The position numbers and the translations under genes were made by a program. Below are positions 16,521 to 23,582 of a stretch of 46,125 nt of DNA, in pieces. This DNA comes from Spirochaetales bacterium (GTDB lineage: Bacteria > Spirochaetota > Spirochaetia > DSM-27196 > Alkalispirochaetaceae). Position 1 is the stretch's first letter. Every line of letters starts with the position of its first letter. Below the pieces are notes generated by a model. That model saw only the letters and a list, made by a program, of their open reading frames with translations, made no database searches and had not been told where the DNA came from. The stretch spans positions 1-46,125 of the forward strand of contig JANQHT010000050.1 of assembly GCA_028282545.1 (NCBI GenBank). Reading direction: 5' to 3'.

Positions 16521-17327
16521 ATGAAAACCACACGCCACAAGGTGGTGGGACTGGACGAAGCGGTCAGACTCGTGCCCGTTGGCCCCGCCACCGTATCCCT
16601 GGGCGGCAACTCGCTGCATCGCGTGCCGCACGCGTTTGTGCGCCGCCTGGCGCAACTCCATTCCGGCCCGCTGCACGTCGCCAAGACCGCGGCAGCGTAC
16701 GACGTGGACCTGCTATGCCTGGCCGGGGTTGTCTCGGCGGTTTCCGCCGGGTTCGTCGGGTACGAAACGGAGTTCGGCCTCGCCCGTCACTACCGCACCG
16801 CCGTTGAGTCGGGCGCCGTTGAAGCGCGTGAGCACGCCTGCTACACGCTCATCACGGCGTTCCGTGCGTCCGCTTACGGCCTCCCGTCCCTGCCGGTGAA
16901 CGCGCTCCAGGGTAGTGACCTGATAGATGCCCGTGGGTTCCTTCCGTTCGAGGATCCCTATTCGGGCGAGCGGTTTCCCCTCATCCCGGCAATCCGCCCA
17001 GATGTGGCGGTGATTCACGTTCAGTATGCCGACAGCGATGGGAACGGAGTCATCATCGGGCCGAAGAATGAGGATACATTGATCGCCCGGGCCGCGAAGT
17101 CGGTGGTCCTCACCACAGAACGCGTGGTGGCCCGTGAGGAACTGCCGGTAGGTACAGACCATATCGACATTCCATCGGTACTCGTCGACGCCGTGGTGCA
17201 GCTATCCAACGGCGCGTGGCCGGGCAGTTGTTACGGCGAATATGAGGTGGATCCGGCGGGTGTCCAGGCCCTTCAGCGCCTGGAAACGGCCGCGCAACTG
17301 CAGGCATACCTACGGGAAGTTTCGTGA
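16521..17327 (+). CDS. CoA-transferase-fold subunit alpha (GctA/IpdA-like)
   Basis: A 268-residue subunit of a family I CoA-transferase-fold enzyme, resembling glutaconate CoA-transferase subunit A. Seen are VGPATVSLGGNSLHRVPHAF, YETEFGLARHYRTAVESGAV, ACYTLITAFRASAYGLPSLP and DVAVIHVQYADSDGNGVIIG. It forms a heteromer with the product of the next gene (GTGA overlap at 17324-17327). The start ATG 16521 gives a nearly leaderless mRNA. Being divergent from the BMC operon, it is a candidate for processing the acyl-CoA made in the shell. No encapsulation peptide is visible. True transferase activity is doubtful (see beta subunit). Confidence 0.8.
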   Translation: MKTTRHKVVGLDEAVRLVPVGPATVSLGGNSLHRVPHAFVRRLAQLHSGPLHVAKTAAAYDVDLLCLAGVVSAVSAGFVGYETEFGLARHYRTAVESGAVEAREHACYTLITAFRASAYGLPSLPVNALQGSDLIDARGFLPFEDPYSGERFPLIPAIRPDVAVIHVQYADSDGNGVIIGPKNEDTLIARAAKSVVLTTERVVAREELPVGTDHIDIPSVLVDAVVQLSNGAWPGSCYGEYEVDPAGVQALQRLETAAQLQAYLREVS

Positions 17328-18052
17328 ACGCCGCAAATGAACGTGCCGACCAGATGACCGTTGTGATTGCGCGACTGCTCGCATCCAGCACCAACGTATT
17401 TCACGGTCTGGCATCTCCCCTCCCCGCGGTGGCGATAGCCCTGGCACGGCGACTTCACAACCCGACGCTGGAGTATCTCAATATAACCGGAGGGGTCAAT
17501 GTGCCGGCGATCCGTCCCGGCGTCTCGACGTGCGGACCCTCCTATTGGACCGGAAGCCAGTCGTTCTTCTCACTCACGGACATCTTTGATCTATCTGCCC
17601 GGGGAGAACTGGACACCGCGTTTCTGAGCGGTGTCCAGATCGACGCGCGGGGGAACCTCAACAACAGCGTCATTGGAGAATTCGCTCGCCCGAAGGTACG
17701 GCTGCCGGGCGGTGCGGGAAGCGCGGCCATTGTTCCGCGGGCCCGGCAGACTATCGTATGGCGCGCGCGTCACGACGCGCGTGTATTCGTCGAGAAGTGT
17801 GACTTTGTGACTGCCGCCGGAAACGTGGCCTGGGTCGTCACGCCGCTCGGTCTCTTCGAGCGCAGGGACGGTTTCCTCCACCTTGCCGGTGTTGCGCCGT
17901 ACTCCAGCGAGGAAGAGATCCGGGCGAATACCGGTTTCCGCATACCGGATACCGGCGGGGACGCTTCTGCGCTTCCGCCGCCCACTGAGCAGGAGTTGTC
18001 TATCCTCCGGGAAGTAGATCCAGACGACACACGGGCCGGCGAGTTCGGTTGA
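17324..18052 (+). CDS. CoA-transferase-fold subunit beta lacking the usual catalytic Glu
   Basis: A 242-residue partner of the preceding subunit. GctB-like features are LSGVQIDARGNLNNSVIGEF, LPGGAGSAAI, FVEKCDFVTAAGN and NTGFRIP. In glutaconate CoA-transferase the catalytic Glu sits in an ESG motif on the strand after the first helix. Here that strand reads EYLNITGGVNV, with no Glu in the ESG place. The same absence, and the FVEK-D-V motif, occur in IpdB-type proteins, whose complex works as a hydrolase. So the pair may be a thioester or C-C hydrolase rather than a transferase. GTG start, translationally coupled. Confidence 0.75.
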   Translation: MNAANERADQMTVVIARLLASSTNVFHGLASPLPAVAIALARRLHNPTLEYLNITGGVNVPAIRPGVSTCGPSYWTGSQSFFSLTDIFDLSARGELDTAFLSGVQIDARGNLNNSVIGEFARPKVRLPGGAGSAAIVPRARQTIVWRARHDARVFVEKCDFVTAAGNVAWVVTPLGLFERRDGFLHLAGVAPYSSEEEIRANTGFRIPDTGGDASALPPPTEQELSILREVDPDDTRAGEFG

Positions 18053-18060
18053 TACGGCGC

Positions 18061-18091
18061 GTGATGTAGCGCGGGACCCGCGCTACATCAC
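18061..18091 (+). terminator. long perfect hairpin between convergent genes
   Basis: A 15-bp perfect stem (GTGATGTAGCGCGGG with its complement) around a single central base. It lies 8 bases after the CoA-transferase beta stop and overlaps the stop codon of the convergent mutarotase gene. It probably blocks read-through from both sides; no T-run is present. Confidence 0.55.
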
Positions 18092-18547
18092 CGATCCATC
18101 GGGTGCAATAACGCCCTTTCGCAGGAAGAAACAGCCGTAGGGACGGCGCTCACCGGCTGCAGTGACGATAGCGAAGGACTGCCGGGCCCGTTCGTAGAAA
18201 GCAAAACGCTCAACCCCGCCCATCTTCCACGTGCGGTCAGAGCTCGCGTCGAGCGCCGCCCGCATATCCTGGTGACATGCGGCCATCTCATCAGGTGCGC
18301 CGACAACCTCCATACGGTTCACCGGTTCGTCTACAAAACTATCAAGTGGAAAAACGGAGAGAATCGCCGTTGCAGCGGCAGGTAGATCCACGCCGTCGAG
18401 AATGATCGGTTCGCCGAAAACGGTTGTCTCGGCGATCGACAGGGACGGGAAATTCGCATCGACGATTGCGAGTTCGTCGCCGTGCCCCATGGCGCGCAGC
18501 ACGTACAGCAAGTCTGCGTTGAGAATTGGATCCAACGAGATCAACAT
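18083..18547 (-). CDS. RbsD/FucU-family sugar mutarotase
   Basis: A 154-residue protein of the RbsD/FucU family, which speeds up anomer interconversion of sugars such as fucose and ribose. The conserved start MLISLDPILNADLLYVLRAM is followed by GHGDELAIVDANFP, with the His of the MGHGDE motif, and the C-terminal FAIVTAAGERRPYGCFFLRK. The ATG at 18547 follows GGAGGTTAC; the frame extending to 18649 runs into repeat copy A. It has its own promoter and converges with the CoA-transferase pair. MtnK attacks the anomeric hydroxyl, so a mutarotase would fit the pathway encoded next door. Confidence 0.88.
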   Translation of the reverse strand: MLISLDPILNADLLYVLRAMGHGDELAIVDANFPSLSIAETTVFGEPIILDGVDLPAAATAILSVFPLDSFVDEPVNRMEVVGAPDEMAACHQDMRAALDASSDRTWKMGGVERFAFYERARQSFAIVTAAGERRPYGCFFLRKGVIAPDGSVM

Positions 18548-18578
18548 TTGTAACCTCCGAGCGGTCAAAATCGCCTGC

Positions 18579-18607
18579 ATTGTACCGCCGCGAACGCCCG
18601 CAGGCAA
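18579..18607 (-). promoter_or_regulatory. promoter of the mutarotase gene
   Basis: On the minus strand TTGCCT (18602-18607), 17-base spacer and TACAAT (18579-18584), the same -10 hexamer as the BMC operon. It lies just outside repeat copy A. Confidence 0.55.
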
Positions 18608-18626
18608 TCGAGAATGGACGGACGCA

Positions 18627-18866
18627 GCAGTTCGCATGGTAGAGATCACATACCCTTGGCACAGTTCATTTCATGGCTATCTCCGGAAGGAAGAACACAA
18701 CGCTGGGCTTCGCTGCGCTGCACAGACGCGTTGTGTTCTTCCTTCCGGGCGCGCCTCGCGCTATTCGCCTCCATTCGGCAATGTGATCTCCACCATGCGA
18801 ACTGCCTGTCGTTTGACAGAAGCATAGTCGTCGAAGGGCTCGTCGCCCTCCGTCTATAATGAGAAT
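18627..18866 (+). repeat. dispersed palindromic repeat, copy A (complete, 240 bp)
   Basis: Nested structure. The outer inverted arms of 25 bases (18627-18651 and 18781-18805) match at 24 positions. The inner perfect 21-bp stem (18683-18703 with 18728-18748) has a 24-base loop. A tail follows with a small hairpin around CGAAGGGCTCGTCGCCCTCC and the end TATAATGAGAAT. It fills most of the 426-base gap between the mutarotase and DUF418 genes. No coding sequence is convincing inside it. Confidence 0.9.
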
Positions 18867-18973
18867 GATTGGGGCGGACGGGGTACGCCTCGTCGTGTTC
18901 CCGGTGGTCAAGAAGCGTGGTTCCGTTGGATTGGGACTCACACAGGTGCGGTCAATGAGTATCTTCTAAACCA

Positions 18974-20176
18974 ATGAGTGACAAGCGCCCACCTACAGAA
19001 CGAATCGACAGTCTCGATCTGATTCGCGGCGTGGGAATCATCGGAATCCTCTATATGAACGTTATGGGCATGGCGGCCCCGGAGATCGCCTATTACGTGC
19101 CCACCTGGTACGAAACGGCCACGGTCTGGGATCACCTTGTCTACCTGGCGCAATCGCTCTTTGTCGAAAGTCGCTTCATGGGGATGTTCAGCCTCCTTTT
19201 CGGTGTCGGCCTAGCGATCCAGTCCGAGCGCCTGGCGGATCGGGGCCTCCCGGTCAAGGGCGCACTCCGTCGCCGCCAGGCGTGGCTGCTGGTGTTCGGA
19301 TTAATCCACGGCTTCCTTATCTGGTCCGGCGACATCCTGACCGCCTATGCCGTTGCCGGGTTCCTGGTACTCAACTGGACGCGCTGGCCCGTGCGGAGAC
19401 TCGTCACGGTAGGAATCGCGTTCTTGGCAATCGCCCAAGTGGTCCTCCTGCTCGCGTTCGCCGGTTCGCTGTTCACCGGCCGGAACATCATGGATGTGCC
19501 GGAACTTCCCTATACGGCGCTGCAGATCGAGCAACTGAGATCAGAGTGGACGCGCAGTCTCGCTCGCCTGCGCCTCAACGCCGGGGCGTTCCTGGAAATG
19601 CTCGCCAGCGTACCCTTCGTCATCTTCTGGCAGAACTCGGGCACGATGCTGATCGGAATGGCGTTGTACAAGTCGGGCTTCTTTACGCGGCCTCCCGCAC
19701 GGCGACGCCTGTTCGGTCTCCTGGGAATCGGGTTCGCAGCCGGGACGGCCGTAGTCTGGCTCCGATACTCGGTGGGTGTCGAAACGAGTGCCGCGAAGTC
19801 CACCCTGAGCATGATGATGATTCCCGGACTCATTATGGCGATCGCCTACGCGGGCCTGTTGGTTCCGTTCGCCGCCGGCGCGTCGCCGCTGATCAGGGCA
19901 CTTCGAAACGCCGGAAAAACGGCGTTCACGCTGTACATGTCCCAGAGTGTCCTGGTCGTCGGGTTCTTCGTACTGATGGCACCGTCGCTGTGGGGCGCGC
20001 TCGGCCGGGGCCCGCTTTGGATCATCGTCGCGGCCTTCTCGGTTATCCAGGTGCTCTTGGCCGACCGGTGGCAGACCAGGCACGGCCAGGGGCCGTTGGA
20101 GCGGTTGTGGCGTAGTCTCGCCCGGGGATCAAAGCGTGCCAAAAAACGTGCCGGTGGAGGAACCGCGGCGGGTTGA
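18974..20176 (+). CDS. DUF418 (YeiB-like) multipass membrane protein
   Basis: A 400-residue integral membrane protein with roughly ten hydrophobic segments. The N-terminus IDSLDLIRGVGIIGILYMNV is the family signature. The C-terminal half contains the DUF418 domain (RALRNAGKTAFTLYMSQSVL), and a basic tail ends in a Lys/Arg/Gly stretch. The biochemical role of the family is unknown; the N-terminal signature recalls membrane acyltransferases. No clear ribosome site precedes the ATG. The gene sits between repeat copies A and B, which have the same orientation. Confidence 0.85.
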   Translation: MSDKRPPTERIDSLDLIRGVGIIGILYMNVMGMAAPEIAYYVPTWYETATVWDHLVYLAQSLFVESRFMGMFSLLFGVGLAIQSERLADRGLPVKGALRRRQAWLLVFGLIHGFLIWSGDILTAYAVAGFLVLNWTRWPVRRLVTVGIAFLAIAQVVLLLAFAGSLFTGRNIMDVPELPYTALQIEQLRSEWTRSLARLRLNAGAFLEMLASVPFVIFWQNSGTMLIGMALYKSGFFTRPPARRRLFGLLGIGFAAGTAVVWLRYSVGVETSAAKSTLSMMMIPGLIMAIAYAGLLVPFAAGASPLIRALRNAGKTAFTLYMSQSVLVVGFFVLMAPSLWGALGRGPLWIIVAAFSVIQVLLADRWQTRHGQGPLERLWRSLARGSKRAKKRAGGGTAAG

Positions 20177-20204
20177 TCCCGACCGGCCGCGGGGCGCTCC
20201 AACC

Positions 20205-20354
20205 CTAAGAGTTTTTCTCCAGCGCGACGACTTGACCGGTGTGCAGCCGGTCGTGCGCGGCTGTTAGGTAGAGCCACTCGAAAAAGTTGAGCCGACCGAA
20301 CAATGTAGGATGCAACGAGCCGCGGATATGGACAAGCGTCGGCACGGTTCTCAA
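20205..20354 (-). pseudogene. C-terminal remnant of a DinB-family protein
   Basis: About 49 codons that end in a stop at 20205 and contain LHPTLFGRLNFFEWLYLTAA and HDRLHTGQV. This resembles the C-terminal helix of DinB/YfiT-like metal-dependent proteins, with its conserved EW and HDxxH pattern. The similarity stops exactly where repeat copy B begins (20356); the rest of the reading frame upstream is repeat-derived. The remainder of the gene is not found on the other side of the repeat, so the gene was truncated at the repeat boundary. Confidence 0.5.
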
Positions 20355-20355
20355 C

Positions 20356-20593
20356 GCAGTTCTCATTGCCGAGATCACATGACGCCGAGACGCTTCTCTA
20401 CAGGCCTGCCTTCGGAAAGAACAACAAAACGCTGGGCTTCGGTACGCTGCAGAGACGCGTTTTGTTGTTCTTTCCGGGCGCGGCATAGTGATATTCACCT
20501 CCAGACGGCCACGTTCGCCCCACAATGAGAACCGCCTGTCCCTTGACGGAGACAACATCGGAGGGCTCGTCGCCCTCCGTCCACTCCGAGAAT
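20356..20593 (+). repeat. dispersed palindromic repeat, copy B (238 bp)
   Basis: Same orientation as copy A. The left outer arm is at 20356-20380. The inner perfect 20-bp stem pairs 20413-20432 with 20457-20476 around a 24-base loop. The right outer arm near 20507-20533 is diverged. The tail hairpin GGAGGGC-TCGTC-GCCCTCC follows near 20560-20580 and the family end CCGAGAAT at 20593. It separates the DinB remnant from the lipoprotein gene. Confidence 0.85.
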
Positions 20594-20656
20594 CACGGTT
20601 CCGTTCCCCGTTCGATACAATTGCAATTCCCGGCTTTTTATTTCATGGTTTTGGAT

Positions 20657-21523
20657 ATGGTAGGCGTAACCAACAACTCGTTCCGACGCGCTCTCCCGGC
20701 GGTAGCCGGGATCGTGGTAGCGGTGATGTTCTCCTCGTGCGGCGAGGAGTTGGTCTTCGAAAATCCCTTTGACCCGGACGCGGATGGCTCACCCCTTGGC
20801 ACGAACATCACCGGCCAGTACTACTCCTACTACTACGACGGGGGCCTGTTCCAAACGCGGATCACTTTCGGATGGGACCGTATTGACGAGGCGAACTCAT
20901 ACGAGTACCAGGTTGTGAATCTCTACAGCGAGGACGCGTCGCTTGCTGCTGCGTTCGAAGAGGTGGATGCAGGCAACCAGTCTCCGTTTCTGTCCAACAC
21001 GATCTCGCAAACCGCGGACGAGTTTACCAATCCGTCGGACAACCAACCCACGTCTGACGGCGCCTACGCCTTTCGTGTTCGCTATGCGGCTACCGTAACC
21101 AACGCCGGGGTGACCGTCGAGGCTGACAGCCCCTGGGGACCAATCCGGTTTATCGAGGTAGGTGTGGCCGAGTCGTACTGGTCGTCCGACTACTACGGTT
21201 CCAACGGCGAATGGCGGAACTGGTCGTTCGACTATCGCGACCAGAAGCGGGTGATACGGTTCGAACCGTTTGGATTCGGCGGATCCACCTTTACCCTTTC
21301 GATCGATGACGAGTTCTCCGGTCTCGCGAATGGGGCCGACCCATATCTCGAGGTCTACGACGCGGACAACACGTACAACGGTCCCTACTTCTCTGATGAC
21401 GGAAACTACAACAAGGTCTCTACCCCTCTGACCATTTCGATTCCGGCCTCAGAGCGGATACTGCTCGTTCTCCGGTCTGACAACCCCGATTACACCGAAT
21501 TCCGCTATCGAATCGACTATTGA
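20657..21523 (+). CDS. predicted lipoprotein with beta-rich domains
   Basis: A 288-residue exported protein. N-terminal basic residues (NNSFRR), a hydrophobic stretch and a lipobox ending MFSSC give a lipidated Cys28. The mature part contains a fibronectin-III-like segment (ITFGWDRIDEANSYEYQVVN ... YAFRVRYAA) and then a beta-rich domain (GGSTFTLSIDDEF ... LEVYDADN) resembling pre-peptidase C-terminal domains. The start is uncertain: ATG 20645 would add four residues, and the longer frame begins inside repeat B. It is probably cotranscribed with the next exported protein, 11 bases downstream. No specific function recognised. Confidence 0.7.
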   Translation: MVGVTNNSFRRALPAVAGIVVAVMFSSCGEELVFENPFDPDADGSPLGTNITGQYYSYYYDGGLFQTRITFGWDRIDEANSYEYQVVNLYSEDASLAAAFEEVDAGNQSPFLSNTISQTADEFTNPSDNQPTSDGAYAFRVRYAATVTNAGVTVEADSPWGPIRFIEVGVAESYWSSDYYGSNGEWRNWSFDYRDQKRVIRFEPFGFGGSTFTLSIDDEFSGLANGADPYLEVYDADNTYNGPYFSDDGNYNKVSTPLTISIPASERILLVLRSDNPDYTEFRYRIDY

Positions 21524-21534
21524 GGTACGGCACG

Positions 21535-23460
21535 ATGATCAACCGACTTTTGCATAGCGCGGTATTCAGAGTCCCGGCACTGGCATTGATCATTGTAATC
21601 GGTGCCGATACCGTATTTGCACAGGAGAGCCGGGAAACGTCGCAGGTTGCCCTGGAGCGCCCGAGAGTGATGGTCGTCCCCTTCGTGAACGCCACGGGCC
21701 AAGGGCAGAACGACGCGCTTGCAGACACAACGACCGACACGATCCGGCTGACGATTAACCTCCTTGGTACATACGATCTGGTAAACGTTCCCGATCTCAC
21801 TCCCGAGCAGGAAGCGCTCCCTCCGGCCGACCTCGCAGCAGAGTTGTCGGAACAGCTCACCGTGGAGGACGTCGTTTTTGGCCGTGTTACGCGCGATGAG
21901 AACGGTACGTTTGTGTTCTCTCTCTCCGTGTGGAACCGTAGGGAGCAACGCGTGTCCACCACGACGGAAAAGGAATCGGATAGCCTCTTCGGGGTGTTCG
22001 ACGCGGCGGATGAACTCGTTGCGGAAGCAGTCTCCGCCTTTTCCGGTGTCCGGATAGGTTTTGCGTCGATCCGGTTTACCGCGCCAACCGGCCAACAGTA
22101 CCGTGTCTACCTGGATAATTCGCTCGTTGGCGACAACGTATCGATGATTGACCGGGTACTCATCGGCGACCGCACCATTCGCGTCGCGCAGGTCCTTGGA
22201 AACCGCGAGCGGAATATTCTTACCGAGACAATGACGCTCAAAGAGGGCGATTCCCGGACCATCGCGATCGTCGTTCCGGAAGTGACGCCCGAAGAGATCG
22301 CCCGGGCGGAGGAACTCGTGGGGCGTATTGAAGCGCGCCTCGACCTGGGAGTTGGACTCGGCACCGTGTCCGGCGATCTCGAAGATCTGGCGGACCTGCT
22401 GGACGTAGCGCCGGGCGCGGTAGATGAATCCGGAACGCTTGCATACCTCGAACGGCGCTGGGAGATCGTTCAACTCATTCCGCGAGCGGCCCAGACCGAC
22501 TTCGCCGCCGTCGCGGCGGATTCCACGGGCGATTCGCTCGAAGTGGCCCGAAGGTTTGCGTTTCCGATTCGAGGCATACTGGACGAAGCCGATGACGAGC
22601 GGGAGACCGGTCGTATCTCCCCCCGGACGCAGCGTCTCGAAGAGGACGCCCTTCGCAGCGCCGCGGTCTTCTACGACCTCATTATTCTCAGGCGCGCCGC
22701 CATTGATCGGGACGAAATCGATCTCCTGACCAATCTCAACAACATGATTACGTTTGTGAACGGCCAACTGGCGCAGGGACGCTCGTTTGAGCGGCCCTAC
22801 GGCGACGCAACGCCAACCTCGCTTCGGTTCGACCGCCGGTACGATCGAGCCATGCGCCGTCGGCGCCCCTTCTGGCATTACCTCGCCGGGACCGCCGGCA
22901 CAGCGGGAATTCTGGGAGGGCTGTTTCTTCAGACGGTGGACATCCCCGCCCGCCGTGACAACGTAGCCTTAGCGCAAGAAGATTACAACAACGCCACGTC
23001 GGTCGCCGACGCAACCTCACTTCGGACGGACCTGGAAAACCAGAACACCCAGCTCATGTTGGTGCAGGCTGCCAGCGGTGCAGCCTTCGCAACCGGGGTC
23101 CTCCTTCCAATTGCGATTATAAGCCGCATCCGTTCGCTCTCGCGGCCGGGACGGCTGTGGCGCGACTACCGGGACACGCCGCACCGCGTTTCGGTTGAGG
23201 CGACCGCTCTGGACGTGCGGGATCGTACGTGGGAAGAAGATACACCGGCGCTCCTCGTCCTTGGCGAGGATGAACGCATCTCGATCATCGGCGGCGAAGA
23301 GTCAATCGAGTTGCCGGTATACATCGAATTCGGCGAGGGACAATCCACCATCGAGGTGCGCCACGATTCGTCGCCCTTGGGCGGCCGCCCCACGTATGCG
23401 GTTCCACGGGAGGACGGCTTGAACGTCCTCTACCTGGGTGAGCCGCTGCCCGAGCGATAG
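21535..23460 (+). CDS. large exported protein, TolB/CsgG-like N-terminal region
   Basis: A 641-residue protein with a signal peptide ending near DTVFAQ. The first domain (RVMVVPFVNATGQGQNDALA, then LLGTYDLVNV) resembles the N-terminal fold of TolB/CsgG/FlgO-type envelope proteins. A PEGA-like stretch follows (YRVYLDNSLVGDN ... GDRTIRVAQV), then a long helical region. Two hydrophobic segments (around residues 450 and 515) enclose a short helical loop, and a beta-rich C-terminus follows. ATG 21535 has GAGG overlapping the upstream stop. The pair with the preceding lipoprotein suggests an envelope or surface role, but I do not recognise a named family. Confidence 0.65.
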   Translation: MINRLLHSAVFRVPALALIIVIGADTVFAQESRETSQVALERPRVMVVPFVNATGQGQNDALADTTTDTIRLTINLLGTYDLVNVPDLTPEQEALPPADLAAELSEQLTVEDVVFGRVTRDENGTFVFSLSVWNRREQRVSTTTEKESDSLFGVFDAADELVAEAVSAFSGVRIGFASIRFTAPTGQQYRVYLDNSLVGDNVSMIDRVLIGDRTIRVAQVLGNRERNILTETMTLKEGDSRTIAIVVPEVTPEEIARAEELVGRIEARLDLGVGLGTVSGDLEDLADLLDVAPGAVDESGTLAYLERRWEIVQLIPRAAQTDFAAVAADSTGDSLEVARRFAFPIRGILDEADDERETGRISPRTQRLEEDALRSAAVFYDLIILRRAAIDRDEIDLLTNLNNMITFVNGQLAQGRSFERPYGDATPTSLRFDRRYDRAMRRRRPFWHYLAGTAGTAGILGGLFLQTVDIPARRDNVALAQEDYNNATSVADATSLRTDLENQNTQLMLVQAASGAAFATGVLLPIAIISRIRSLSRPGRLWRDYRDTPHRVSVEATALDVRDRTWEEDTPALLVLGEDERISIIGGEESIELPVYIEFGEGQSTIEVRHDSSPLGGRPTYAVPREDGLNVLYLGEPLPER

Positions 23461-23582
23461 GGACACGCTTGTCAGCGTAATCGGACCAATGTGAACCGTC
23501 GCTCAATGTGTTACTCCCAACGGTAGATGTGCGCACCAAGGCCCAACTGGACCCCATCAGAATCGACCTGGGCGGTGAGATA

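Noticed and set aside
21517..22878. A 453-codon minus-strand frame opposite the large exported protein.
   Set aside because: Its composition (rich in Arg, Gly, His) shows no domain, while the plus-strand frame has a signal peptide, a ribosome site and protein-like domains.
23514..23582. In-frame continuation after the MFS stop codon on the minus strand, including VQLGLGAHIYRWE before the next stop.
   Set aside because: It has some protein character, but it begins right at a stop codon and is only about 22 codons long; a remnant or chance frame cannot be told apart from read-through.
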